From Alteraurantiacibacter aquimixticola (GTDB lineage Bacteria; Pseudomonadota; Alphaproteobacteria; Sphingomonadales; Sphingomonadaceae), in assembly GCF_004965515.1 (NCBI RefSeq), contig NZ_SSHH01000002.1, positions 454,840 through 518,839 of the forward strand: a stretch of DNA of 64,000 nt. The letters run 5' to 3'. Below are positions 27,110 to 35,269 of this stretch, in pieces (position 1 is the first letter of the stretch; each line of letters starts with the position of its first letter). The position numbers and the translations under genes were made by a program. The notes below the pieces were generated by a model, which searched no databases, was not told the origin of the DNA, and saw only the letters and a list, made by a program, of their open reading frames with translations.

Positions 27110-27748
27110 TCAGGTGACGGGTGCGAGCTGGCGCTCGGCCAGCGGCACGCCGAAGAAGGTGTTGCCCTCACGGCGGACCAGCAGGACCTCGTCCCCCTCC
27201 AGCATTTCGCTAGCCTGCTCATGCGGCTCCACCATGACATGGTGGGCATGGCCGTGCCGGTCGCGCACCTTGGCGCGTGCCGGGGAGCCGGCGGTTGCCC
27301 TGCCGAGGCTGATCGTGGCGCGGCGCCCCACAAGGCTGTCGAGCCCGACCGCATCCGTCTCGTCCTGCGGCATCAGCTTGCCGAGCGGGCGCACCAGCGT
27401 GGCCGTTGCGGGCAGCGTCGCGCCCAGCGCCAGCACTGCGGCAAGCCAGGCATAGAGCGGCGAGCCCGTGAGGCTCATGGCCAGTTCCTGGATCCCTACG
27501 CCGATCAGGGCGAAGAGGAACAGGAAGGCGATCAGCCACACCAGGAACGGCACCTTGCCGATCCCCAGCAGGGTCGTGATCCCGCCCATGAGCGAAGCAG
27601 AGCCGTCGAAATCGGCGTCGACTTCCACGTCCATATCCGCGTCGAGGTCGAACAGATCGCCTATGCCGATGATCTGCAGCAGAGACAGCAGGATCATGGC
27701 CCCAAACGCGATGGCAAAGGGCAAGTTATAGTCGGCAAGCAGGCTCAT
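27110..27748 (-). CDS. YqiJ-like membrane protein with OB-fold (NfeD-like) domain
   Basis: 212 aa from ATG 27748 (MSLLADYNLPF). Membrane segments at AFGAMILLSLLQIIG, VWLIAFLFLFALIGVGI and YAWLAAVLALGATLPA; an Asp-rich loop (DLDADMDVEVDADFDG) lies between the first two. The C-terminal ~70 residues (SLVGRRATISLGRATAG... GDEVLLVRREG) form the OB-fold typical of NfeD/YqiJ partners of flotillins. It is 103 bp upstream of the flotillin gene on the same strand. Confidence 0.88.
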   Translation of the reverse strand: MSLLADYNLPFAIAFGAMILLSLLQIIGIGDLFDLDADMDVEVDADFDGSASLMGGITTLLGIGKVPFLVWLIAFLFLFALIGVGIQELAMSLTGSPLYAWLAAVLALGATLPATATLVRPLGKLMPQDETDAVGLDSLVGRRATISLGRATAGSPARAKVRDRHGHAHHVMVEPHEQASEMLEGDEVLLVRREGNTFFGVPLAERQLAPVT

Positions 27749-27919
27749 CTCTTCGTTCGCCGCCTGCGGATTGCAGGGGCGCCTTTCTCTCCTCGGGCCA
27801 AATTTTACGGTGTCCCATCCCGTTCCATTCATATGGCAGAAAGGTGGGCGATTTTCCAGAAAAACCGGATTCAGATGATACGATTTTGCGTTCGCGCCGC
27901 CTTGCGATATCGGGTGCGA

Positions 27920-28396
27920 ATGCGCCGCCATATCGCCGCCCTCGCCCTCCTCGCCTGCACCGCCGCGCCGCTGGCCGCGCGCGACAGTTTGGGCGTGTTC
28001 GGGCAATGGGGAGCCTTCCGCGATGCGGAGGTCCCGCGCTGCTATGCCATCGCCATGGCCGAGGACGAGAGCGAGGGCTTCGCGACCGTTTCCACCTGGC
28101 CGCAGCGGCAGGTGCGCGGACAAGTGCATTTCCGGCTCTCCCGCACGCTGGGAGAGGACGTTCCGCTGGTGCTGCGCATTCGCGGGGAGAATTTCGAGCT
28201 GATGGGCGATGCGCGCAATGGCTGGGCTGCCGATGCGCAAATGGATGCGGCCATCGTAGCCGCGATGCGCGCAGCGAGCCAGATGCAGATCCGCGCGCGC
28301 GACGAAGGCGGACGGCGCTTCACCAACACCTTCGACCTCTCCGGTGCGGCCACGGCCATCGACGCCGCAACGGTCGCCTGTTCGCAGCGCAACTGA
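27920..28396 (+). CDS. secreted IalB-like protein
   Basis: 158 aa from ATG 27920 (MRRHIAALALLACTAAPLAA), which yields a signal peptide cleaved near LAARDS. The body contains GQWGAFRDAEVPRCYAIA and GQVHFRLSR, resembling the invasion-associated locus B family found widely in alphaproteobacteria; a second Cys lies at the end (TVACSQRN). The role in free-living bacteria is unknown. The long open frame running from 26924 into this gene is antisense to the flotillin/YqiJ genes and was rejected. Convergent with the barrel protein gene. Confidence 0.7.
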   Translation: MRRHIAALALLACTAAPLAARDSLGVFGQWGAFRDAEVPRCYAIAMAEDESEGFATVSTWPQRQVRGQVHFRLSRTLGEDVPLVLRIRGENFELMGDARNGWAADAQMDAAIVAAMRAASQMQIRARDEGGRRFTNTFDLSGAATAIDAATVACSQRN

Positions 28397-28410
28397 CGCG
28401 CACAGCAAAA

Positions 28411-28439
28411 CGGGCCGGAGGATCGCTCCCCCGGCCCGC
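28411..28439. terminator. terminator between convergent genes
   Basis: CGGGCCGGAGG and CCCCCGGCCCG pair into a GC-rich stem, followed on the minus strand by GTTTTG. It lies between the IalB-like gene and the barrel-protein gene and mainly fits the latter. Confidence 0.65.
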
Positions 28440-28462
28440 TCTCATGTCAGTGTTGTCAGCGC

Positions 28463-29125
28463 TTAGAAGCGCGCACCGACGCCCACGACCACCTGGTGAC
28501 GGTCAAGATCGACGTCGAAACGGTCACTTTCGAGGCCGCTCGGCGCTTCGAATTCGCCTTCTTCATAGTTCGAATAGCGGTATTCGCCCTTGATGAAGAA
28601 GTTTTCGCCGATTGCCTGCTCCACACCGGCACCCACGCGCCAGCCGTCAAGATTGGCATCGGTTTCGATATCGGTGACGTTGTCGCTCGCAAGCACGTCC
28701 ATCGAGGCGTTGGTGTAACCGCCCTTGGCATAGACCAGCGTGGACGGGGTCGCGAGCACACCGGCGCGCACGCCGAGATAAAGGTCGCGGCCGGCATCGA
28801 CATTGCTGACGCCAAAGCCGGTGAAGGCCGTGGTGTCATAAGAGGTCGAAGCTTCCGACTTCATGTACTCAGCTTCCACGCCGACCACGGCGCCGCCAAG
28901 GTCGAAGTCATAGCCAGCGCCTACACCATAGGTCACGTCCTCGATCGACTGGTCGACGTCGTCCGCATTGTCGATGTCGACTGTGCTGCCGGGGCGCACG
29001 ATATCATAGCCGACGATGCCTTCGATGCGCGGACCCGTGAAGGGCGAACTCTCCTGCGCGGCGGCCGGTGCGGCCACCATGGCGATACCCGAAGCGGCAG
29101 CCAGAAGTGCAATTCCCTTATACAT
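28463..29125 (-). CDS. outer-membrane beta-barrel porin-like protein
   Basis: 220 aa from ATG 29125 (MYKGIALLAAASGIAMVAAP), with GGAG 6 bases upstream; signal peptide cleaved after PAAAQ. The mature part alternates short amphipathic strands (VGYDIVRPG, YGVGAGYDFDLG, AVVGVEAEYMKSEA, YLGVRAGVLATPS, KGEYRYSNYEEGEF) and ends in the aromatic C-terminal signature HQVVVGVGARF, as outer-membrane barrels of the Omp25/OprF-like group do. It is a small 8-strand barrel by length. Its exact role is unknown. Confidence 0.88.
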   Translation of the reverse strand: MYKGIALLAAASGIAMVAAPAAAQESSPFTGPRIEGIVGYDIVRPGSTVDIDNADDVDQSIEDVTYGVGAGYDFDLGGAVVGVEAEYMKSEASTSYDTTAFTGFGVSNVDAGRDLYLGVRAGVLATPSTLVYAKGGYTNASMDVLASDNVTDIETDANLDGWRVGAGVEQAIGENFFIKGEYRYSNYEEGEFEAPSGLESDRFDVDLDRHQVVVGVGARF

Positions 29126-29448
29126 AACGTACTCCATTCTTCTGTTTTCCAGCACGGTTTCGTCCGTGCCTGGACTGCGAGAATGGCTGGAACCTGCATC
29201 TGGTTTCATGAACGTCGTACAACAGGAAAACCGTTGTTTTTTAGCAATATACACTTGCGATAAGCCGTGTTTGAGGAGCGATATTCGGCGGGAACGGAGC
29301 GACCGGAACGGGCGTTAGCGCGCGCTCGCGACCGTCTCGCCGCAAGCGTCGCGCGGCCCGTCGCCGGTTCCGCGCCCGATCCGCACATGGCCGCAGATTC
29401 CGCACGCACTAGCTATGCGGGCCACGCTGCACTATATGCGCCCCGATC
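29126..29448. other. divergent promoter region, barrel protein gene / rlmN
   Basis: 323 bp with no supported gene. 29205-29275 is distinctly AT-rich (contains GTTTTTTAGCAATATACAC), as expected for the promoter and 5' leader of the barrel gene on the minus strand. I could not assign a firm -35/-10 pair. The rest is very GC-rich with many CG-containing inverted motifs and leads into rlmN. Confidence 0.5.
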
Positions 29449-30690
29449 ATGCCAGACACAGACCTCATGACGATCCCCGGGCAGGTAGACCCGGTTCCCG
29501 TGGCGCGTGACATCACGCCACGCGCCGACGGGCGCGTGGATTTGATCGGCCTGCCGAAGAGGCGCATTGCCGAACTGTTCGCCGAAGCAGGGCTCGATGC
29601 CAAGCAGGCCAAGCTGCGCGCCAAGCAGGTGTTCCACTGGCTTTACCACCGCGGCGTGACCGATTTCGAGGCGATGACCGATATCGCCAAGACCATGCGC
29701 CCATGGCTTACCGAGCGCTTCGTGATCGGCCGCCCGGAAGTGGTCGAGGCGCAGCATTCGACCGACGGCACGCGCAAATGGCTACTCCAGACCGCCGACG
29801 GCCATGATTTCGAGATGGTCTTCATTCCCGATGCCGATCGCGGGACCCTCTGCGTGTCCAGCCAGGTCGGCTGCACGCTCAACTGCCGCTTCTGCCACAC
29901 GGGCACGATGCGCCTCGTGCGCAACCTGACGCCGGGCGAGATCGTCGGGCAGGTGATGCTCGCGCGCGATGCGCTGGGCGAATGGCCCAAGGGCCGGATG
30001 GATATCGCCGAAGACGCGAGCGAGAGCGAATATACCGCCGATGGCCGCCTGCTCACGAACATCGTGATGATGGGCATGGGCGAGCCGCTCTACAATTTCG
30101 ACAATGTCCGCGATGCGTTGCGCTTGGTGATGGATGGCGACGGGCTCGCGCTGTCGAAGCGCCGCATCACTCTGTCGACCAGCGGCGTGGTCCCGGCGAT
30201 GGCGAAATGCGGCGAGGAGATCGGCGTGAACCTTGCCGTCTCGCTCCACGCGGTGACCAAGGAAGTGCGCGACGAGATCGTGCCGATCAACAAGAAATAC
30301 GGCATTGAGGAATTGCTGCAGGCCTGCGCCGATTATCCCGGCGCCAGCAACGCCCGCCGCATCACTTTCGAATATGTGATGTTGAAGGACAAGAACGACA
30401 GCGACGAGGATGCACGCGAACTCGTCCGCCTGCTCAAGGCCTTCAAGCTGCCCGCAAAGGTGAACCTGATCCCGTTCAACCCATGGCCGGGCGCACCCTA
30501 TGAATGTTCCACACCGGAGCGGATCAGGGCATTCTCCAACATCGTCTTCGAAGCCGGCATTTCCGCCCCTGTGCGTACACCGCGCGGGCGGGATATCGAT
30601 GCCGCTTGCGGCCAGCTAAAGACGGCGGCGGAAAAGAAGAGCCGCGCGCAACTGGATCGCGAGGCGGCAGAGGCGGAAGCCCAGGGATGA
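29449..30690 (+). CDS. rlmN: dual-specificity 23S rRNA / tRNA adenine-C2 methyltransferase
   Basis: 413 aa. A radical-SAM enzyme that methylates A2503 of 23S rRNA and A37 of some tRNAs. The [4Fe-4S] motif [11 protein letters not shown], the [12 protein letters not shown] box, the [11 protein letters not shown] segment and the second catalytic Cys in [10 protein letters not shown] are all present. The length is slightly above the usual ~385 because of N- and C-terminal extensions. It starts a three-gene unit: the methyltransferase gene overlaps its stop by 4 bases. Confidence 0.96.
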   Translation: MPDTDLMTIPGQVDPVPVARDITPRADGRVDLIGLPKRRIAELFAEAGLDAKQAKLRAKQVFHWLYHRGVTDFEAMTDIAKTMRPWLTERFVIGRPEVVEAQHSTDGTRKWLLQTADGHDFEMVFIPDADRGTLCVSSQVGCTLNCRFCHTGTMRLVRNLTPGEIVGQVMLARDALGEWPKGRMDIAEDASESEYTADGRLLTNIVMMGMGEPLYNFDNVRDALRLVMDGDGLALSKRRITLSTSGVVPAMAKCGEEIGVNLAVSLHAVTKEVRDEIVPINKKYGIEELLQACADYPGASNARRITFEYVMLKDKNDSDEDARELVRLLKAFKLPAKVNLIPFNPWPGAPYECSTPERIRAFSNIVFEAGISAPVRTPRGRDIDAACGQLKTAAEKKSRAQLDREAAEAEAQG

Positions 30691-31310
30691 GCGAGGCCGC
30701 GCAGCCCCCTCGCGCCGAGATCGACGGGGCAACGCGCGACTTCTACCAGACCAAGGCCCGCGAATGGGCGGAGGCCTTCCCCTACGAATTCTCGAAATTC
30801 CTTGATCCCTTCCTGGCGCAATTGCCGCCGGGGGCGGAGGTGCTCGAGCTCGGCTGCGGAGACGGGCGCGACGGGGCGCGGATGGAGGCGCAGGGCTTCA
30901 CTGTCGATGCGACCGATGGCACGCCTGCCATGGCGGCGCTGGCGGAGGAGAAGCTCGGCCGTCCGGCACGGCATATGGAATTCGGCGATCTGAAGGCGGA
31001 GGCGGCCTATGACGCGGTCTGGGCGCACGCCTCGCTCCACCACCAGCCGCTGGTGGGCCTTGCCGACGTGCTAGCGCGCATCCACCGCGCGATGCGCCCC
31101 GGCGCGCTGTTCTTCGCCAATTACAAGCTGGGCGATGGGGAACATCGCGACAGCTTCGGCCGCCTCTACAACTTCCCGCCGCGCGCGGAGCTGATGGCGC
31201 TCTATGCCGCGCAGGACTGGGAAATCCTCGAAGCGCACGATTACAAGGATGGCGGGCTGGACAAGGTCCTGCGCGACTGGATCGCAATCACCGTGAGGAA
31301 GTCTGCGTGA
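30687..31310 (+). CDS. class I SAM-dependent methyltransferase (Methyltransf_11/TehB-like)
   Basis: 207 aa from ATG 30687, which overlaps the rlmN stop (ATGA). Motif I is [15 protein letters not shown], then [12 protein letters not shown] and the post-motif [16 protein letters not shown]. The N-terminus ([16 protein letters not shown]) is typical of small SAM methyltransferases acting on small molecules. The substrate is unknown. It overlaps the MOSC gene by 4 bases (GTGA), so the three genes are translationally coupled. Confidence 0.88.
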   Translation: MSEAAQPPRAEIDGATRDFYQTKAREWAEAFPYEFSKFLDPFLAQLPPGAEVLELGCGDGRDGARMEAQGFTVDATDGTPAMAALAEEKLGRPARHMEFGDLKAEAAYDAVWAHASLHHQPLVGLADVLARIHRAMRPGALFFANYKLGDGEHRDSFGRLYNFPPRAELMALYAAQDWEILEAHDYKDGGLDKVLRDWIAITVRKSA

Positions 31311-31954
31311 TAGTGGCCGTCAATGCCATCTGCGCCGCAGCCGCCGTCCCCTTTCGCGGGGAAGAGAAGAGCGCCATCGCCAAGCAGCCGCTCTCCGGCA
31401 AGGTGCGGATCACAACGCTGGGGCTGGCAGGCGACGAGCAGGCGGACCTGGTCCATCACGGAGGGCCGGACATGGCGGTGCATCACTATCCGCGCGACCA
31501 TCACGATTACTGGCGCAGCGAGCTGGGCGATCATCCGCTTCTGGCAGAACCCGGCGCCTTCGGCAGCAACCTCTTCACAATCGGTATCACCGAAGAGGAC
31601 GTTTTGCTCGGTGACCGCTTCCGCCTCGGCAGCGCGCTCCTCGAAGCCTGCCAGCCGCGCCAGCCCTGCTGGAAGATCGAGCACCGCTTCGGCGAAAAGG
31701 CGATGGTCAAGCGCATCCTCAGGACCGGCCGCTGCGGCTGGTTTTACCGCGTGATCGAGGAAGGCGAGGCCGAAGCGGGTGACCGACTCGAGAAGGTGGC
31801 CGATGGCCTTGCCGGCTGGAGCATGGCGCGCATCTTCAATGCGATCTGGGGAACGACTCACAAAAGCGATCCCGAACTGCTGAAAGAGATCGCCGAATTA
31901 CCCCTTCTCGCCGAGAAATTGCGGGCAAAATTGGTTGTGCGCACAACCAGTTGA
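31307..31954 (+). CDS. MOSC domain-containing protein (YiiM type)
   Basis: 215 aa from GTG 31307, overlapping the preceding stop. The MOSC core is visible: LAGDEQADLVHHGGPDMAVHHYPRDH, then PGAFGSNLFTIGITEEDVLLGDRFRLG and the conserved Cys region LEACQPRQPCWKI. MOSC proteins handle molybdenum cofactor-bound sulphur; YiiM-type members reduce N-hydroxylated compounds. A molybdenum enzyme is encoded ~9 kb away (41240-41983) but there is no direct link. Confidence 0.9.
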   Translation: MIVAVNAICAAAAVPFRGEEKSAIAKQPLSGKVRITTLGLAGDEQADLVHHGGPDMAVHHYPRDHHDYWRSELGDHPLLAEPGAFGSNLFTIGITEEDVLLGDRFRLGSALLEACQPRQPCWKIEHRFGEKAMVKRILRTGRCGWFYRVIEEGEAEAGDRLEKVADGLAGWSMARIFNAIWGTTHKSDPELLKEIAELPLLAEKLRAKLVVRTTS

Positions 31955-32099
31955 GCATGAAAGCGGTCAACTTGGCGCTCGCCTGAAACGGCTCATCCGC
32001 AAAAACGAATCCCAACGATCCGTTCATCTTAGGTTGGGTATCTATGAACGAAATCTGGAATTCCGGACACACAGCCAACCGGAATGAAAGGTTCGACCG

Positions 32100-32576
32100 A
32101 TGCGCAAGACTCTCACCCTTACCGCCGCTGCCGCCGCAGCAATGCTCGCCATCCCCGCCGCTCCCGCCGCCGCCGATCCGCCGGGCTGGGCGCCTGCCCA
32201 CGGCTATTACGACCATGATCGCGGCTATGACCGTTACGATCGCCATGATCGCTACGAGGCCCGCTATGACCGCCGCGACCATCGGCGCGACCATCGCCGC
32301 GAGCACCGCCGCGACCGCGTCTATGACGATTATGGCCGCTATGAAGAACCGCGCCGCGTGCGCCGTGGCGACCGCGTCTGGCGGGGCGATGACGGCCGCT
32401 ATTACTGCGAGCGCGACAATGGCACGACCGGCCTGATCATCGGTGCCGCCGGCGGCGCGCTGCTGGGCCGCACCATCGACACGCGTGGCGACCGAACCGT
32501 GGGCACCCTGCTGGGTGCCGCGCTGGGCGGGTTGCTCGGCCGCGAGATCGATCGCGGCGAGGCGCGCTGCCGCTAA
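32100..32576 (+). CDS. secreted protein with glycine-zipper (2TM) domain
   Basis: 158 aa. Signal peptide (TLTAAAAAAMLAIPAAPAAA), then a low-complexity, highly charged region of Tyr/Asp/Arg/His (YDHDRGYDRYDRHDRYE and RRDHRRDHRREHRRD). The C-terminal ~50 residues are a glycine zipper: GLIIGAAGGALLGRTID and GTLLGAALGGLLGREID. Such proteins sit in the envelope (17 kDa antigen-like). A strong terminator follows. Confidence 0.85.
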   Translation: MRKTLTLTAAAAAAMLAIPAAPAAADPPGWAPAHGYYDHDRGYDRYDRHDRYEARYDRRDHRRDHRREHRRDRVYDDYGRYEEPRRVRRGDRVWRGDDGRYYCERDNGTTGLIIGAAGGALLGRTIDTRGDRTVGTLLGAALGGLLGREIDRGEARCR

Positions 32577-32618
32577 GCCCTCCCTCTCTTCCCGCACTCC
32601 CCTTCGCGGGAAGGACCC

Positions 32619-32660
32619 TGCCGCCCTTCGCTCAAATGCGGAGGGCGGCATCGGTCTTTT
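32619..32660 (+). terminator. terminator after the glycine-zipper gene
   Basis: Perfect 9-bp arms TGCCGCCCT and AGGGCGGCA separated by 14 bases, followed by TCGGTCTTTT. It lies ~40 bases after the stop codon. Confidence 0.75.
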
Positions 32661-32732
32661 GGAGGCATGGCCAAGCGCTGGCTTATGCTCTACGGACAAA
32701 GTCAATAAACGCAGATTCTTCCGGAGAGCCCC

Positions 32733-33935
32733 ATGATCGAAACCGCGCTGGTTTCCTGTGACGACCATCTCGACCTGAACATGCTGCCCGCCAATGTCTG
32801 GCAGGACCGCATGAGCGAGAAGTGGGGCGACCGCACGCCGCATATCGTCGAGCAGGAGAACGGCCCGGCACTGTGGATGGCCGATGGCGAACGCTGGGGC
32901 TTCTGGTCCGGCCGCCCGATGGGCTTCAAGGGCCCCAAGCCGATTCACACCGCCTATGATCGCGGCGGGATCGAGGATTTGACCGAACTGCGCGCGGGCA
33001 ATGCCAAGCTACGGCTGGAGGACATGGACCGCGACCAGGTGTGGGCGCATCTGATCTTCGGCCCGGTCACCAGCATCAACACGCCGGACGAGGCTTTCAT
33101 GAAGGCCTGCTACGCCGCCTATAATGACTGGCTCTTGGAGGATTTCTGCACCGCCGCGCCCGACCGGCTGATCGGCGTCGCCATGCTGCCGCCGCATCCC
33201 GAGGCCGCCTTTGACGAGCTGCAGCGTCTGGCCAAAAAGGGCGGCTGCCGTCAGGCCAATCTCCAGATCGCCGTCGCCGAGCCGCGTCTTGAGGACAAGC
33301 GCTGGGAGCCTTTGTGGCAGCTGCTGGAGGAGACCGGCATCGTCCTCTCCTTCCATGTCACCGTCTTTCCCGGCGTCACCAAGGCTTTCGACAAGTACAA
33401 GGGCTCACCCGGCGCGACTTTCCTCCATGCCAAGATGTTCATCGACCAGTTCCTCGATCCCTTCGTGGACCTGTTCGCATGGGGCATTTTGGAGCGACAT
33501 CCGGGCCTGAAGATCGTCATCGCCGAATGCGGTGCAGGCTGGGTGCCGTGGGTGGTCGAGGAGCTCGACTATCGCCACCATCGCCTGTGGGAATGCGCCG
33601 ATTTCTGGGACGACAAGGGCGGCATTCCGCATGAGATGAAGCCGTCGGAAATCTTCAAGCGGCAGGTTTACGGCACCTTCCAGCAGAGCCCGACCACGAT
33701 GGCGCTGACCGATTTCTGGGGCAAAGAGAACCTGCTCTGGGCGAGCGACTATCCGCACCCCGACAGCATCTGGCCCAATTCGGTCGCCAAGATCAGCGAG
33801 CATATGGGGCATATGAACCCCCAGCTCGTCAAAGGCATTGTCGGCGGCAATGCGGCCAAGCTCTACGGCCTCGACCTTTCCAAGGCCGGGCTGAAGGCAC
33901 GGATCCCGATGGAAGGGGACAAGGCCGCGGCCTAG
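32733..33935 (+). CDS. amidohydrolase-family protein (ACMSD-like)
   Basis: 400 aa TIM-barrel hydrolase or decarboxylase. It begins MIETALVSCDDHLDL, where D-x-H is the first metal-binding motif, later FHVTVFP, IVIAECGAGWVPW and the terminal ASDYPHPDSIWPNS with the conserved Asp. The set matches the amidohydrolase-2 group (aminocarboxymuconate-semialdehyde-decarboxylase-like), often used for aromatic or short-chain acid catabolism. The substrate is not predictable. Its stop codon shares CTAG with the stop of the convergent MFS gene. Confidence 0.88.
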   Translation: MIETALVSCDDHLDLNMLPANVWQDRMSEKWGDRTPHIVEQENGPALWMADGERWGFWSGRPMGFKGPKPIHTAYDRGGIEDLTELRAGNAKLRLEDMDRDQVWAHLIFGPVTSINTPDEAFMKACYAAYNDWLLEDFCTAAPDRLIGVAMLPPHPEAAFDELQRLAKKGGCRQANLQIAVAEPRLEDKRWEPLWQLLEETGIVLSFHVTVFPGVTKAFDKYKGSPGATFLHAKMFIDQFLDPFVDLFAWGILERHPGLKIVIAECGAGWVPWVVEELDYRHHRLWECADFWDDKGGIPHEMKPSEIFKRQVYGTFQQSPTTMALTDFWGKENLLWASDYPHPDSIWPNSVAKISEHMGHMNPQLVKGIVGGNAAKLYGLDLSKAGLKARIPMEGDKAAA

Positions 33936-35179
33936 GCCGCCCTTCCCTCCAGTTCCTCATCCGAAGGCTGCGCGTCCACGTGGGACGGCAGCGGAAAGAC
34001 CAGCCCGAGCAATGGCAATGCGATCATCGCCGCGCCTGACGCCATGAAGGCGGTGGTTATACCCTGCGCATCGGCGAAATGGCCCCACAGCCAGCTGCCG
34101 ATGGCGATGCCGCCGAACGTGACCGAGCTGATCATCGCGGCGATGCGGCCGACCACGACCTGCGGCGACCACATCTGGCCCGCCACGGCAAAGCCCGAGA
34201 GCGCCTGCACCCAGCCCGCGCCCGCCAGCACCAACAGGCCGAGGATGACCGGCAGCGAGGGCTGCAGAGCCACGAGGATACAGCCGCTGCCGTAGAGAAC
34301 GCCCGCCCCGCGCACGATCGCCTCTGCCGAAAAGCGCGAGCGGAACCACGTCGCGCTCGCCGCGCCGATCACCGCGCCTGCCCCCAGCGCCGCCAACAGC
34401 AAGCCGTAGACGAAGGAGCCCTTGCCCAGCACCTCGCTGGCAAAAAGCGGCATCACCGCCCAGGCTGCCGCGCCGGTTGTCGTGAAAGTGATCGCGCGCA
34501 GCATGATCGTGCGGATCGGCTGCGAGGCGAAGGCATAGCGCAGCCCCTCCATCATCACCGGGCCGATCTTGCGCTTGGGGGCCTGCTGTCCCTCCGGCAT
34601 GCGCCAGCGCCACAACAGCGCGATGACGAGGAGATAGGCGGCGGCATTGGCGATGAAGGCGGCGCTCGCCCCACCTACCGAAGTGATCGCCCCGCCCAGC
34701 GCCGGGCCGAAACTGCGCGCGACATTGAAGCCGAGAATATTGAGCGCGACTGCCGCCGCCAGCTGTCCGCGCGGCACGGAGAAGTTCACTGCCGAGGCGA
34801 CCGCCGGAATGATGCAGGCGACCCCGCAGGCGAGCAATGCGGTGAGCACGATCGTCACCGCCGGACCCGCCGCATCGGCCTGCACCAGCAGCGCCAGCAA
34901 CACAGAGATGGCGAGCATGGCGAAGAGCGAGATCAGCAGCAGCTTCCTCTTGTCCACCATGTCCGACCACGCCCCGGCGGGTAGGGCCAGCAGCATGATC
35001 GGCAGGTTGAATGCCGTCTGCACCAGCGCGACAACGTCGGCGGGCTGGCCCATTTCGGTGAGGTGCCAGGAGGCGCCGACCGACTGGATCGTATTGCCGA
35101 GATTGGCCAGCAGGCTGCCGGTCACAAGAACGGCGAAGGCGCGGTGCCGCAGCGGGCTGAATGTCGCGGTATTGAGCAT
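33932..35179 (-). CDS. MFS transporter
   Basis: 415 aa from ATG 35179 (MLNTATFSPLRHRAFAVL). Twelve hydrophobic segments; the first is AVLVTGSLLANLGNTIQSVG, and the loop between helices 2 and 3 reads AGAWSDMVDKRKLLL, the MFS signature. The pattern resembles the enterobactin-exporter-like MFS_3 group. Substrate unknown. It is divergent from the HTH-NadE gene with ~90 bp between; the longer frame to 35431 would overlap that gene and was rejected. Confidence 0.88.
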   Translation of the reverse strand: MLNTATFSPLRHRAFAVLVTGSLLANLGNTIQSVGASWHLTEMGQPADVVALVQTAFNLPIMLLALPAGAWSDMVDKRKLLLISLFAMLAISVLLALLVQADAAGPAVTIVLTALLACGVACIIPAVASAVNFSVPRGQLAAAVALNILGFNVARSFGPALGGAITSVGGASAAFIANAAAYLLVIALLWRWRMPEGQQAPKRKIGPVMMEGLRYAFASQPIRTIMLRAITFTTTGAAAWAVMPLFASEVLGKGSFVYGLLLAALGAGAVIGAASATWFRSRFSAEAIVRGAGVLYGSGCILVALQPSLPVILGLLVLAGAGWVQALSGFAVAGQMWSPQVVVGRIAAMISSVTFGGIAIGSWLWGHFADAQGITTAFMASGAAMIALPLLGLVFPLPSHVDAQPSDEELEGRAA

Positions 35180-35269
35180 CGGAGCGCTTGTCTGCCCCCG
35201 TGTGCGCCGCGCGACAAGTCGCCAATTGTCGCATTGCGCGCGGTATCCTTTTGGGATACTAGGCGCACC

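Noticed and set aside
26924-27880. Upstream extension of the IalB-like frame across the flotillin/YqiJ region
   Set aside because: This part is antisense to two recognised genes and the secreted protein has its own signal peptide from ATG 27920.
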